Source: JAIOHN01 sp038258185 (GTDB lineage Bacteria; Chloroflexota; Anaerolineae; Aggregatilineales; Phototrophicaceae). From it: a DNA stretch of 17,832 bases. Position 1 is the stretch's first letter; every line of letters begins with the position of its first letter. Location: positions 1 through 17,832 of the forward strand of contig JBBSQD010000123.1 of NCBI GenBank assembly GCA_038258185.1, given 5' to 3'. A program made the position numbers and the translations under genes. Positions 6,948-14,663 of this stretch are shown piece after piece. The notes under the pieces were generated by a model that saw nothing but the letters and a program-made list of their open reading frames with translations, was not told where the DNA came from and ran no database searches.

Positions 6948-8951
6948 ATGCTACCGGACAAATTTATCGGCAAGCACATTGGCGAATTCCACATCGAACA
7001 ACGCATCGGACGCGGCGGTATGGCCACAGTCTATCGCGCCAGCCAGCCCGCGGTTAACCGCAAAGTGGCCCTCAAGGTCATTTACCCGGATATCGCCAAT
7101 ACCACCGAGTATGAAGTGTTCCAGAAACGCTTTGCCCAGGAGGCGGAAGTGATCGCCCGTCTGGAGCACATCCATATTCTGCCGATCTACAGTTACGGCA
7201 TTGAGGAAGGCGTTGCCTATCTGGCGATGCGTTTACTCAACGGCGGTTCCCTCAGCGAAATTATTTTGTCAGAGCGCCTGACACTCGATGAAATCGGCAA
7301 TATTTTCGGCCAGGTCGCGCAGGGGCTGGCCTATGCTCACAGCAAAGGCGTCATCCACCGTGACCTTAAACCCAGCAACATCATGCTGGACGATGCGGGC
7401 AATGCCTACCTGACCGATTTTGGGCTGGCGAAATGGCTGGAAAATTCCGCCGATCTGACCAAATCCGGCAATATCGTCGGCACACCGGCTTATATGTCGC
7501 CAGAGCAGCTCAAGGGCGACGCGGTAGATCATCGCGCTGACATCTACAGCATGGGCATCATCCTCTATCACATGATCGTGGGTCGGCCTCCCTTCGATAC
7601 CTCCAGCGCCGATATTATCTCCATCATTTATCAGCATCTGGAAAAAGAACCGCAGCCACCCAGCGAAATTGTCGAGGGCTTACCGCCCCAGGTCGAAGCG
7701 GTGGTTTTACGGGCGCTGCAAAAAGACCCGGATGAGCGTTATGCCGACATCCGTCAGATGGCCTATGAGCTTGACCTCGCGCTGGGACACAAATCCAGCA
7801 TCAGCAAGTACGGCTCAAATCCATTTATTCCCGAACCCGTCACGACGGTGAATATCCGTTCGAGCCAGATTCAGCCGCGGATTGGCAGGCAGCGCAGTCT
7901 GCTCATGGGTGGGTTAGCCTCCACGCTGATTATTCTGCTGATTATCGTCAGTGTGTTTCTGCTGACCAATGCCAATCTCAACAGTGTGGTCATGACACCG
8001 CAGGTCCTGGCAGGCGAAACCGGCAATGCTGAAGACTTCATCCCCACCGCCGGCGAGATTGCCGCAGCCCAGAGAACATTAGGCAGCGACGGCTTTATCG
8101 CCTATGTCACCTGCAACCAGTCCAGCGAATACCACGCGACTCAGGCACGCGAAATGGGCGATTTCGCCCGCAGCTATGGCCTCAGTTACCGCGTCTATGA
8201 CAGCGACACCGACGAATACGCGCAGATCACGCAGATCGAAAAAGCCCGTACCGATGGTGCCAAAGGTTTTATCATTTGCCCGCTGAGTCCAGAACTTTTA
8301 GACCAGCCGCTCAAATCCCTGCAAACCAGCCAGTTTCCGCTGGTGCTGTTCACCTCCAGCATGCCCAGTTATGGCGGTGTGATGATGGTCAGTGTCGGCG
8401 ATGAATATCAGCTTGGGCATCGCGTCGGGGAAGCCGCCGGTCAGATCGTTAAAGACGACATGGGCGGAGAAGCCAAAGTCATTCTGCTGGATTATCCAGA
8501 GCTTCCCGCTATCGTCGAACGCGCCAATGGCATGGAAGAGGGTCTGCTGGAACAGGCGCCGGATGCTGAAATTGTCGGGCGTTACCTCGGTGCTACCCGT
8601 GAAAATGCCGAATCATCCGTCGAAAAACTGCTGGAAAACGAAGTGGATTTTGACGTCATCCTCAGCATCAATGATGCCGGGTCATTCGGGGCCATCGCGG
8701 CACTGGCCGCCGCCGGGATCGACCCGGATGCAGTTATGATCGCCAGCATGGATGCCGAGCAGCAGGCCTTACGCTACATTCAGGATGGCTATTTCCTGCG
8801 CGTGACGCTCGACCCCGGTCGCGAGCCAAATTCACAGGCCAGCATTAATGCGGTTGTCAAACAGCTTGCCGGGGCACCCATCCCCGAAACGCTGTTTGTG
8901 CCACCCGGCGCGACCATCACTGCCGAAACATTAACAACATCCGCTGGCTAA
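6948..8951 (+). CDS. Receptor Ser/Thr protein kinase with extracellular sugar-binding (periplasmic-binding-protein type 1) domain
   Basis: 667 residues from ATG 6948, chosen because AAGGAA (6935-6940) is 7 bases before it but only 1 base from the ATG at 6942. The N-terminal kinase domain (about 10-280) has every Hanks motif: GRGGMATV (21-28), Lys43 in VALKV, HRDLKPSN with Asp139 and Asn144, DFG (157-159), and GTPAYMSPEQ (178-187). A basic juxtamembrane stretch (309-316) precedes one membrane helix (about 318-341). The outer part (about 380-667) resembles ribose/galactose-binding proteins (Peripla_BP_4): FIAYVTCNQ.., KARTDGAKGFIICPLS, YPELPAIVERANGMEEGL, FDVILSINDAGSFGAIAAL, MIASMDAEQQALRYIQDG. 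It should sense a small ligand outside and phosphorylate cytoplasmic proteins. It sits 82 bases upstream of the ABC importer genes. No PASTA repeats. Domain calls are firm; ligand and targets unknown. Confidence 0.93.
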   Translation: MLPDKFIGKHIGEFHIEQRIGRGGMATVYRASQPAVNRKVALKVIYPDIANTTEYEVFQKRFAQEAEVIARLEHIHILPIYSYGIEEGVAYLAMRLLNGGSLSEIILSERLTLDEIGNIFGQVAQGLAYAHSKGVIHRDLKPSNIMLDDAGNAYLTDFGLAKWLENSADLTKSGNIVGTPAYMSPEQLKGDAVDHRADIYSMGIILYHMIVGRPPFDTSSADIISIIYQHLEKEPQPPSEIVEGLPPQVEAVVLRALQKDPDERYADIRQMAYELDLALGHKSSISKYGSNPFIPEPVTTVNIRSSQIQPRIGRQRSLLMGGLASTLIILLIIVSVFLLTNANLNSVVMTPQVLAGETGNAEDFIPTAGEIAAAQRTLGSDGFIAYVTCNQSSEYHATQAREMGDFARSYGLSYRVYDSDTDEYAQITQIEKARTDGAKGFIICPLSPELLDQPLKSLQTSQFPLVLFTSSMPSYGGVMMVSVGDEYQLGHRVGEAAGQIVKDDMGGEAKVILLDYPELPAIVERANGMEEGLLEQAPDAEIVGRYLGATRENAESSVEKLLENEVDFDVILSINDAGSFGAIAALAAAGIDPDAVMIASMDAEQQALRYIQDGYFLRVTLDPGREPNSQASINAVVKQLAGAPIPETLFVPPGATITAETLTTSAG

Positions 8952-8990
8952 ATTTGGTGAGATGCACTTAAAGACGGTTTAATAATCTCA

Positions 8991-8999
8991 TGTTACAAT
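8991..8999 (+). promoter_or_regulatory. Extended -10 promoter candidate for the ABC importer
   Basis: TGT directly followed by TACAAT (8994-8999) forms an extended -10 element, with no convincing -35. The predicted start near 9006 is 28 bases before the permease ATG. It would allow the importer to be transcribed apart from the kinase. Confidence 0.4.
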
Positions 9000-9033
9000 C
9001 CCTGCCATTCTGGTACTCACGATCGAGGCACTT

Positions 9034-10704
9034 ATGGCGGCAACCACCCCAGCCCGTGCCAGCAGCGGACTTTTCAATTCGCGGCGCGGGCGTATCCTTC
9101 TCGAAAATCTGACAGCTTATCTGTTTCTGGCACCAGCGGGCTTAATCATCTTCGTCTTTGGCATATTCCCGGTGGGCTTTGCCTTCTTCGTCAGCCTGCA
9201 TGAATGGCGACGTTTCCCCGAAGAATATACCGGCCTGGATAATTATCAGCGCGCGCTGGGCAATTTCGCCTATGTCGTCTTTTTCTGGCTGGCAGTTGGC
9301 GCGATTGTTTATGGCCTCTACAGCCTCTATCGCAGTTGGCACACCGGGCGCGAACAACCCCGCAGCATCTTCTTTCTGCTGCCGGGACTGATCAACGCCG
9401 CCGCGATTATGGCCGTCACCAATTGGTTTTTCACGTTGCTGCCGGTCATTTTAGAGGCACCACGCCGCGTTCAGGGTCAACAGCGCACGACAGAGTTGTT
9501 CGTCAGTGAGTTTTTCGGCAGCTTCCAGTTTCCGGAAGTGCTGCAGGCGCATAATCTGATGCTGCCGCTGCTGCTGCTGGCGATCATCGTCAGTGTGGCG
9601 GTCACGCGTTTGATCAAAACGCAACCCGATTCCAATCATCTGATGCGCTTCACCACGGCTTTTACGGTGCTGGCGACGGGCTACTTCGTCATGGAACTGA
9701 CGCTGAATGCCATCAACGCCACTGTTCTGGCCGCGCAGGAAGCCGGGACGGAATTACCCATCTGGTCACAGATGATCCTGATCAGCGCAGGTTTTGGCCT
9801 GCTGGCGGTGGCCTATTTCATCTGGCAGCGCGCCAGCCGCGCCCATGAAGATCGTCGTTTTGTCGTGTTGAGCTTCGCCGCACTGGCATTATTAGTGGGT
9901 GCCTATATTCTGATTGGTGAGTTGCCGCGCGTCTTGTCCGAAGCCAACCGCAATGTTTTGCAGGGCTTTAATATCACCGTGATGTACGCATTGGGGACAG
10001 TGCCTTTCCAACTGGCAATCGGTCTGGGGCTGGCCTATATGCTGTTCCAGAATATCAAAGGCAAGGCATTTTTCCGGGTAGTGTATTTCCTGCCTTACAT
10101 CACTCCGTTTGTAGCGACTTCTATCGTTTTCACGCTGATCTTCTCGCATCGCACCGGCTCACCGGTCAATCAGTTTATGACCGCGCTGGGCTTACCGGTG
10201 CAGAAGTGGCTGCTGGAGCCGACTGGGATTTTCCGCATTTTATTTGGCGACGGGGTGCCGGATGCACTGGCAGGGCCGGGATTAGCCCTGGTTGTCATCA
10301 TGATGTACAACACGTGGATTTATGCCGGTTACAGCACCGTGATTTTTCTGGCGGGGTTGGGCAATATTTCCAACGATGTCTATGAAGCCGCGCGGATTGA
10401 TGGCGCTTCCGGCTGGCGGATTTTCCGCTATATCACGCTGCCATTGCTGTCACCGACCACCTTTTTCCTGTCGCTGATCGCGATCATCGGCACGTTTCAG
10501 GCCTTTATCCAGATCTGGCTGATGCGTACCCCGGCCTCAGCACGGGCGGTTGATACCATTAACATCTATATTTTCCAGGAGATTCAGGCCGGACGACCCA
10601 ATTACGCTTACGGGTCAGCGATGGCCTTTGTCCTGTTTGGGGTTATTCTCGTATTAACAGTGGTCCAGAATCGGGTCGCTGGGCGGAGCGTATTTTATGG
10701 CTGA
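9034..10704 (+). CDS. Carbohydrate ABC transporter permease, MalF type, with extra N-terminal membrane block
   Basis: 556 residues, far above the roughly 290-320 of ordinary MalF/UgpA-type permeases. After the usual first helix (about 28-53) and the family's LDNYQRAL (68-75), the expected second helix is delayed until about 310. In between, residues about 79-300 hold some five or six further hydrophobic helices (about 79-97, 112-138, 175-192, 208-228, 246-264, 276-294). The standard permease core then follows (310-550), with the EAA loop that contacts the ATPase at EAARIDGASGWRIFRY (451-466). It would form the importer channel with the next protein, moving a sugar delivered by the binding protein. 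Start ATG 9034 has GAGG about 6 bases before it. Its last 8 bases overlap the next gene, so translation is probably coupled. Confidence 0.88.
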   Translation: MAATTPARASSGLFNSRRGRILLENLTAYLFLAPAGLIIFVFGIFPVGFAFFVSLHEWRRFPEEYTGLDNYQRALGNFAYVVFFWLAVGAIVYGLYSLYRSWHTGREQPRSIFFLLPGLINAAAIMAVTNWFFTLLPVILEAPRRVQGQQRTTELFVSEFFGSFQFPEVLQAHNLMLPLLLLAIIVSVAVTRLIKTQPDSNHLMRFTTAFTVLATGYFVMELTLNAINATVLAAQEAGTELPIWSQMILISAGFGLLAVAYFIWQRASRAHEDRRFVVLSFAALALLVGAYILIGELPRVLSEANRNVLQGFNITVMYALGTVPFQLAIGLGLAYMLFQNIKGKAFFRVVYFLPYITPFVATSIVFTLIFSHRTGSPVNQFMTALGLPVQKWLLEPTGIFRILFGDGVPDALAGPGLALVVIMMYNTWIYAGYSTVIFLAGLGNISNDVYEAARIDGASGWRIFRYITLPLLSPTTFFLSLIAIIGTFQAFIQIWLMRTPASARAVDTINIYIFQEIQAGRPNYAYGSAMAFVLFGVILVLTVVQNRVAGRSVFYG

Positions 10705-11605
10705 TGCAGCATCCTTTGAATTCACACAATCGACCCTCAAGCCGCCCAAAAGGCATATTAATTGGGGCAAGCTCTTTATCTACACGATGCTGTCTGTAGG
10801 GGCTTTCCTGTCGATCATTCCGTTTGTATGGATGGTCAGCTGGTCATTGATGACCGCATCAGAAATCGCCAGTGGGCGCATTATGCCCACCGAGCTCCAT
10901 TTTGATAATTACATCACCGCCTGGAATCAGTCCAATTTCGCGCTGTTTATGTGGAACAGCGCCCGCATCGCGGTGATTTCCATCGGCGGCATGCTTCTCT
11001 TCTGCATTCCAGCCGCCTATGCTTTTGCGCGGATGCGCTTTCTGGGGCGCAATATCCTGTTTGCGGTCATGCTGTCCACGCTGATGATCCCGGATATTGT
11101 CACGTTAATCCCCAACTTTTTGACCGTGACGTGGCTCAGTCGCCTCAGCGAGAGTGTCTGCGGTGAGGCCTGTACCTGGCTCAATAACTGGCCGTCACTG
11201 ACGATCCCGTTTATGGCCTCGGCGTTCAGCATCTTCCTGCTACGTCAGTTTTTCGCACAAATCCCGGAGGATTTATGGGACGCGGCGCGGATCGACGGCG
11301 CAGGACATTTACGCTTCATGACACGCGTGGTCATTCCGCTGTCCAAAGCGCCCGTGATGACCGTGACGACATTCACCTTTATCGCGTCGTGGAATTCGCT
11401 GCTGTGGCCGCTGTTGGTGGTACAGACCGATACCTGGCGGCCAGTCGCTTATGGCCTGACCAAGTTCGTCAGTTCCGACGCACCCGGCGACTTTCACTTG
11501 CAGATGGCCGCCTCGGTGATTATGATTATCCCAATTGTCGTAATGTATTTCTTTACGCAAAAGCAGTTTACCGAAGGCATCGCCTCTTCCGGTCTGAAGG
11601 GGTAG
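10697..11605 (+). CDS. Carbohydrate ABC transporter permease, MalG type
   Basis: 302 residues with about six membrane helices and the EAA loop WDAARIDGAGHLRFMT (194-209), which docks on the ATPase subunit. The N-terminal 20 residues are cytoplasmic. Family landmarks include FDNYITAW (69-76), NSARIAVISIGG (87-98), IPAAYAFARMRF (104-115) and the SWNSLLWPLLV stretch (231-241). A loop at about 148-166 has a small insertion with two cysteines (Cys155 and Cys159), which could form a disulfide outside the membrane. The start codon lies inside the end of the preceding permease gene (8-base overlap), the mark of a tightly coupled heterodimer. Substrate is likely a mono- or oligosaccharide but cannot be fixed from sequence. 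Confidence 0.92.
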   Translation: MADAASFEFTQSTLKPPKRHINWGKLFIYTMLSVGAFLSIIPFVWMVSWSLMTASEIASGRIMPTELHFDNYITAWNQSNFALFMWNSARIAVISIGGMLLFCIPAAYAFARMRFLGRNILFAVMLSTLMIPDIVTLIPNFLTVTWLSRLSESVCGEACTWLNNWPSLTIPFMASAFSIFLLRQFFAQIPEDLWDAARIDGAGHLRFMTRVVIPLSKAPVMTVTTFTFIASWNSLLWPLLVVQTDTWRPVAYGLTKFVSSDAPGDFHLQMAASVIMIIPIVVMYFFTQKQFTEGIASSGLKG

Positions 11606-11628
11606 ATTGCCCATTAATCAGCGCCCTC

Positions 11629-11651
11629 CATCGCCATGTGGCGGTGTTTTT
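11629..11651 (+). terminator. Intercistronic hairpin with T-run between permeases and binding protein
   Basis: CATCGCC (11629-11635) pairs with GGCGGTG (11640-11646, one T-G pair) around a 4-base loop and is followed by five T residues (11647-11651). It may be an attenuator or an RNA-stabilising hairpin separating expression of the permeases from the binding protein; 63 bases lie between it and the next ATG. Confidence 0.6.
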
Positions 11652-11714
11652 GAACAGACTCTATTGAGGGTGAAAATAGAGTTGCACAACCTATTTAATC
11701 AAGGAGAGAAATCT

Positions 11715-13055
11715 ATGCGTAAACTTACTTTAATGGCTATGCTCCTCGTGCTGATCCTCGGCGCAGGTCTGGTCGCGGCGCAGGACATGGATATGAGCAC
11801 TATCGATCCATCCGGCCAAACCATCACCTACTGGCATCAGTATAACGGTGGCACACAACTAGACACCATGAACGCACTGGTGGAAGAATTCAACAGCAGC
11901 AACGAATGGGGCATCACCGTTGAGGCTATCCCCCAGGGTGGTTACAATGACATCCGCAGCCTGATGAGCGCCGCCATCACCAGTGGCGACCTGCCGAATC
12001 TGGTCGCTGGTTACCAGAATGACGCGCAAAGCTGGTTTCTGGACGATGCCGCGCTTGACCTAAATCCCTACTATAATGACCCGACCTGGGGCTTCACCGA
12101 AGAAGAAGCCGCCGACCTGAATGCCGGAATTATCAGCTTCAACGTCATGAATGGCGAACCCTTCAACGGCGCAATGCTGGCATGGCCGAATCAGGTTTCC
12201 GCCAATGTCATGTCCGTGAATCTGGGCATGCTCAGCGAAGCGGGCTTTGATGCCGCACCGACCACCTTCGAGGACTTCACCGCTATCGCCTGCGCGACCA
12301 AAGACCTGACCGGCCCCAATGGCGAAGATATTCAGGGCTTCCCCATCAAGGCGGACTCCAGTGAATTCGAGTCCTTCCTGGCCAGCCGTGGTGGCAGCAT
12401 CTTCGACTTTGAAGCCGATGCCTATAACTTCACCAGTGAAGAAGCCATTGCCACCTTCCAGTTGTTCCAGGACCTGTACAACGAAGGTTGTGCTTATATC
12501 CCGGACACCGCCTTTGGCAATACCGATGACTTCGCTTTTGGCCTCAACCCGATGGCCATCGGCAGCACCGCCGGTATTTCCTTCATTGTCAATAACATCA
12601 CCGAGAGCGGCAGCGGTGTGGACAACTGGGTGAATACCACCACCCCCTGGACAGATGATAATCAAACTGTGCAGTTATTCGTCCCCAGCGTGATTGTTGT
12701 CCCCAGCACACCAGAAGAAAATCTGGCGACCTGGCTGTTCCTGAAATACATGACCAATACCGAAAATCAGATTACCTGGACACAGAACACCTCTTACTTC
12801 CCAGTTCGCACATCAGCGGCGGAAGGTCTGAGTGAGGAATTTGTCAGCGGTAATCCCTACTGGTCAAGCATCAATGACCTGATCGCCAGCGGCGAAGTCA
12901 GCATCTACAGCTCGCCCCAGGTGATTTCCTACGGTACCGTGCGTGGCTTAGTCGCTACCGCTGTCGCCGATGTCACCACCAATGGCATGGACGTGGCTGA
13001 AGTAGCCGCCCGTCTGGAAGAAGAAGCTAACGCGGCGCATGCCGACAGCATGTAA
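11715..13055 (+). CDS. Extracellular solute-binding protein of carbohydrate ABC importer (family 1)
   Basis: 446 residues. The ATG at 11715 is chosen because AAGGAGAG lies about 6 bases before it and a clean signal peptide follows at once (KLTLMAMLLVLILGAGLVAA, cut before Gln23); opening at 11607 would bury that signal. There is no lipobox cysteine, so the protein is predicted to be secreted rather than lipid-anchored. The mature protein has the MalE/UgpB-like layout: ITYWHQYNGG (37-46), EEFNSSNEWGITVE, ITSGDLPNLVAGY, and the C-terminal WLFLKYMTNTENQ. It should capture a sugar and deliver it to the two permeases just upstream. Being the last gene, behind a hairpin, is unusual because the binding protein is normally first and the most abundant. 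Confidence 0.92.
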   Translation: MRKLTLMAMLLVLILGAGLVAAQDMDMSTIDPSGQTITYWHQYNGGTQLDTMNALVEEFNSSNEWGITVEAIPQGGYNDIRSLMSAAITSGDLPNLVAGYQNDAQSWFLDDAALDLNPYYNDPTWGFTEEEAADLNAGIISFNVMNGEPFNGAMLAWPNQVSANVMSVNLGMLSEAGFDAAPTTFEDFTAIACATKDLTGPNGEDIQGFPIKADSSEFESFLASRGGSIFDFEADAYNFTSEEAIATFQLFQDLYNEGCAYIPDTAFGNTDDFAFGLNPMAIGSTAGISFIVNNITESGSGVDNWVNTTTPWTDDNQTVQLFVPSVIVVPSTPEENLATWLFLKYMTNTENQITWTQNTSYFPVRTSAAEGLSEEFVSGNPYWSSINDLIASGEVSIYSSPQVISYGTVRGLVATAVADVTTNGMDVAEVAARLEEEANAAHADSM

Positions 13056-13087
13056 TTCGCACCTGCTTCATCTGTAAGTTGAATCAA

Positions 13088-13124
13088 AAAAGCGGTCTGT
13101 GGTCTCACAGGCCGCTTTTCTTTT
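13088..13124. terminator. Strong bidirectional Rho-independent terminator
   Basis: A 14-bp stem (13088-13101 with 13106-13119, one T-G pair) with loop GTCT is followed by CTTTT on the plus strand and flanked by an A-run (13086-13091) that gives a T-run on the minus strand. It lies between the converging binding-protein and methyltransferase genes and can serve both. Confidence 0.92.
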
Positions 13125-13152
13125 GATAGGCTGAGCAACACCTGAATATGGA

Positions 13153-13872
13153 TTACGCTTTGCGGGCAATAAAAATGGTGCGCTCGAAAGGATCAATTAC
13201 ATATTCAACGCTGAAACCGACTTCACGAAACACCCCTAGCCAGTCATCCAGCGCGAATAATCCGCCAATATGCTGGTCATGTTCCACTCTGACCGGCTGA
13301 CCCTCTTCCCGCAGCATAAACACATAATCGGTGGTGTAAGTCGTGTCATCCTCGTCAGGGTCATAACTCCATTCCAGATAGCGGACGCTGCGCCCATCGC
13401 CATCTTCGCCCCCATGATCGGTTGAGGGTTCAAATGTTTCGCGGACAGCATCCGGCACAAATAACCCAATCCCCCCGGCTTTACAATGGACAAAGGCGGT
13501 TTCAATGGCTTGCTTCAACTCAGCCAGCGTAACCATGTAATCAATCGAGTCATGCATAAAAACCACATCAAAAGTACGTTCCAGCCGCACCGTGCGAATA
13601 TCACCCTGGATGTGTTCACAATCGGGGTTCAGTTGGCGGCTTACATCCAGCATCGAATCCGATAAATCAACCAGTGTCACCGCTGAAAAGGCCGCCTTCA
13701 TGTGCAGCGCATTATTGCCACCACCACTCCCCAGATCAATCAGCGTGGCCGCCTGTTCAGCAGTAGATGTGGGCAGCAGAGTTAGAAAAAAGTCCACTTC
13801 CTCAGCATAGTCATCTGGTGGGGAAATGAGCGGCCACCATACCGCCAGTTCGTTGTAAAACTTTGATGTCAT
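13153..13872 (-). CDS. Class I SAM-dependent methyltransferase
   Basis: 239 residues, cytoplasmic. It has the Rossmann-type methyltransferase motifs in order: motif I LIDLGSGGGNN (44-54), acidic end of strand 2 in VTLVDLSDSML (65-75), QGDIRTVRL (89-97) for the adenine side, and motif IV FDVVFMHDSIDYM (101-113). The substrate part (about 135-239) contains an acidic YLEWSYDPDEDDTTYTTDY stretch and ends with FSVEYVIDPFERTIFIARKA; it matches small-molecule methyltransferases more than DNA ones, because no DPPY/NPPY motif is present. ATG 13872 has AGGAA about 10 bases upstream. It is the last of three minus-strand genes, 51 bases after the DUF4241 gene. Methyl acceptor unknown. Confidence 0.88.
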   Translation of the reverse strand: MTSKFYNELAVWWPLISPPDDYAEEVDFFLTLLPTSTAEQAATLIDLGSGGGNNALHMKAAFSAVTLVDLSDSMLDVSRQLNPDCEHIQGDIRTVRLERTFDVVFMHDSIDYMVTLAELKQAIETAFVHCKAGGIGLFVPDAVRETFEPSTDHGGEDGDGRSVRYLEWSYDPDEDDTTYTTDYVFMLREEGQPVRVEHDQHIGGLFALDDWLGVFREVGFSVEYVIDPFERTIFIARKA

Positions 13873-13923
13873 GCCAAAATGTTCCTGATGATTAAACTGT
13901 AAAATTCAGGCCGCAGGTCTGTC

Positions 13924-14589
13924 TTAGCCTGGTTCAATGACTCTAAAATCGGTCAGCAGACAGGCAGCATCCCCCTGGGCATCCAGCCCCCAGTATGACG
14001 GGTAACAGCCATCCCCCCAGCCACTGCTGAAGGCGATCAGATTAAGACCGCTTTCCGGCTCCAGTTCGAGGGTTGCCCAACTGCGCGTATGTTTATAGGT
14101 TGCATCCATACCTTCGGTTAGCGGGTCGATAAAGCGCCGCTCCCATGCCACTGTATCTGTTTTCTCCAACGCGGCAAACAGTTGGGTTACAGCGACATCC
14201 ATGAAGCAGCCTGTACCCGCATCCACACCATAACAATAGGACTCGTTAGGTTTGGGTGCGGGTCTGTTCGGCAGGGCTACCTGCCCGCTTTCCCAACTCA
14301 ACAGAGTTTCCGGCTTGAACCGCACACAGGCATAAGCGATGCGCTCATCAGATTGCTGATTGCGGTGTTTAAACTGCGCGATGTAAATTGTCACCGGGTA
14401 TTTGCCGGGATGGACGCTGCGCGTAAACGGTGTTGTCTCAAAGAAAACGAACGGATCGTTAGCGACGATACTGCCCGTGGTCAGGACTAAATCACCGAGT
14501 TCACGGCGCTCCAACTGGTAATTACCGAGATCAGGGCTATGACTGCTGATCGGTGTTTCAGTGAATAGGTGGTTGTAACTGGCATTCAT
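13924..14589 (-). CDS. DUF4241 family protein
   Basis: 221 residues, soluble, no signal peptide. The recognisable DUF4241 pattern is GVDAGTGCFMDVAV in the middle and SSGWGDGCYPSYWGLDAQGD with TDFRVIE near the end; the N-terminal half has the LTTGSIVANDP and HPGKYPVTIYIAQF blocks also typical of this family. Biochemical role is not known. Start ATG 14589 has only a weak ribosome site (AGGGTCAG). It lies 74 bases after the HerA-like gene and 51 bases before the methyltransferase gene, all on the same strand. The gap to the upstream gene holds an 8-bp stem (14615-14622/14642-14649) with a 19-base loop, but no T-run, and a CCCTTAA direct repeat. Confidence 0.8.
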   Translation of the reverse strand: MNASYNHLFTETPISSHSPDLGNYQLERRELGDLVLTTGSIVANDPFVFFETTPFTRSVHPGKYPVTIYIAQFKHRNQQSDERIAYACVRFKPETLLSWESGQVALPNRPAPKPNESYCYGVDAGTGCFMDVAVTQLFAALEKTDTVAWERRFIDPLTEGMDATYKHTRSWATLELEPESGLNLIAFSSGWGDGCYPSYWGLDAQGDAACLLTDFRVIEPG

Positions 14590-14663
14590 GGCGAACTGAC
14601 CCTTAACCCTTAACGCCGCCTGATACGCAAATGTAACCCACCAGGCGGCCTGAGCATTTTGAC

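Noticed and set aside
11607..11714. Upstream extension of the binding-protein gene
   Set aside because: It would run through the hairpin and put 36 residues before a clean signal peptide; a strong ribosome site precedes ATG 11715.
12060..12665. Minus-strand open frame of 201 codons inside the binding-protein gene
   Set aside because: Shadow of a well-supported secreted binding protein; no start signal.
14615..14649. Stem GCCGCCTG/CAGGCGGC as terminator of the HerA-like gene
   Set aside because: The loop is 19 bases and no T-run follows on the minus strand, so co-transcription with the DUF4241 gene stays more likely.
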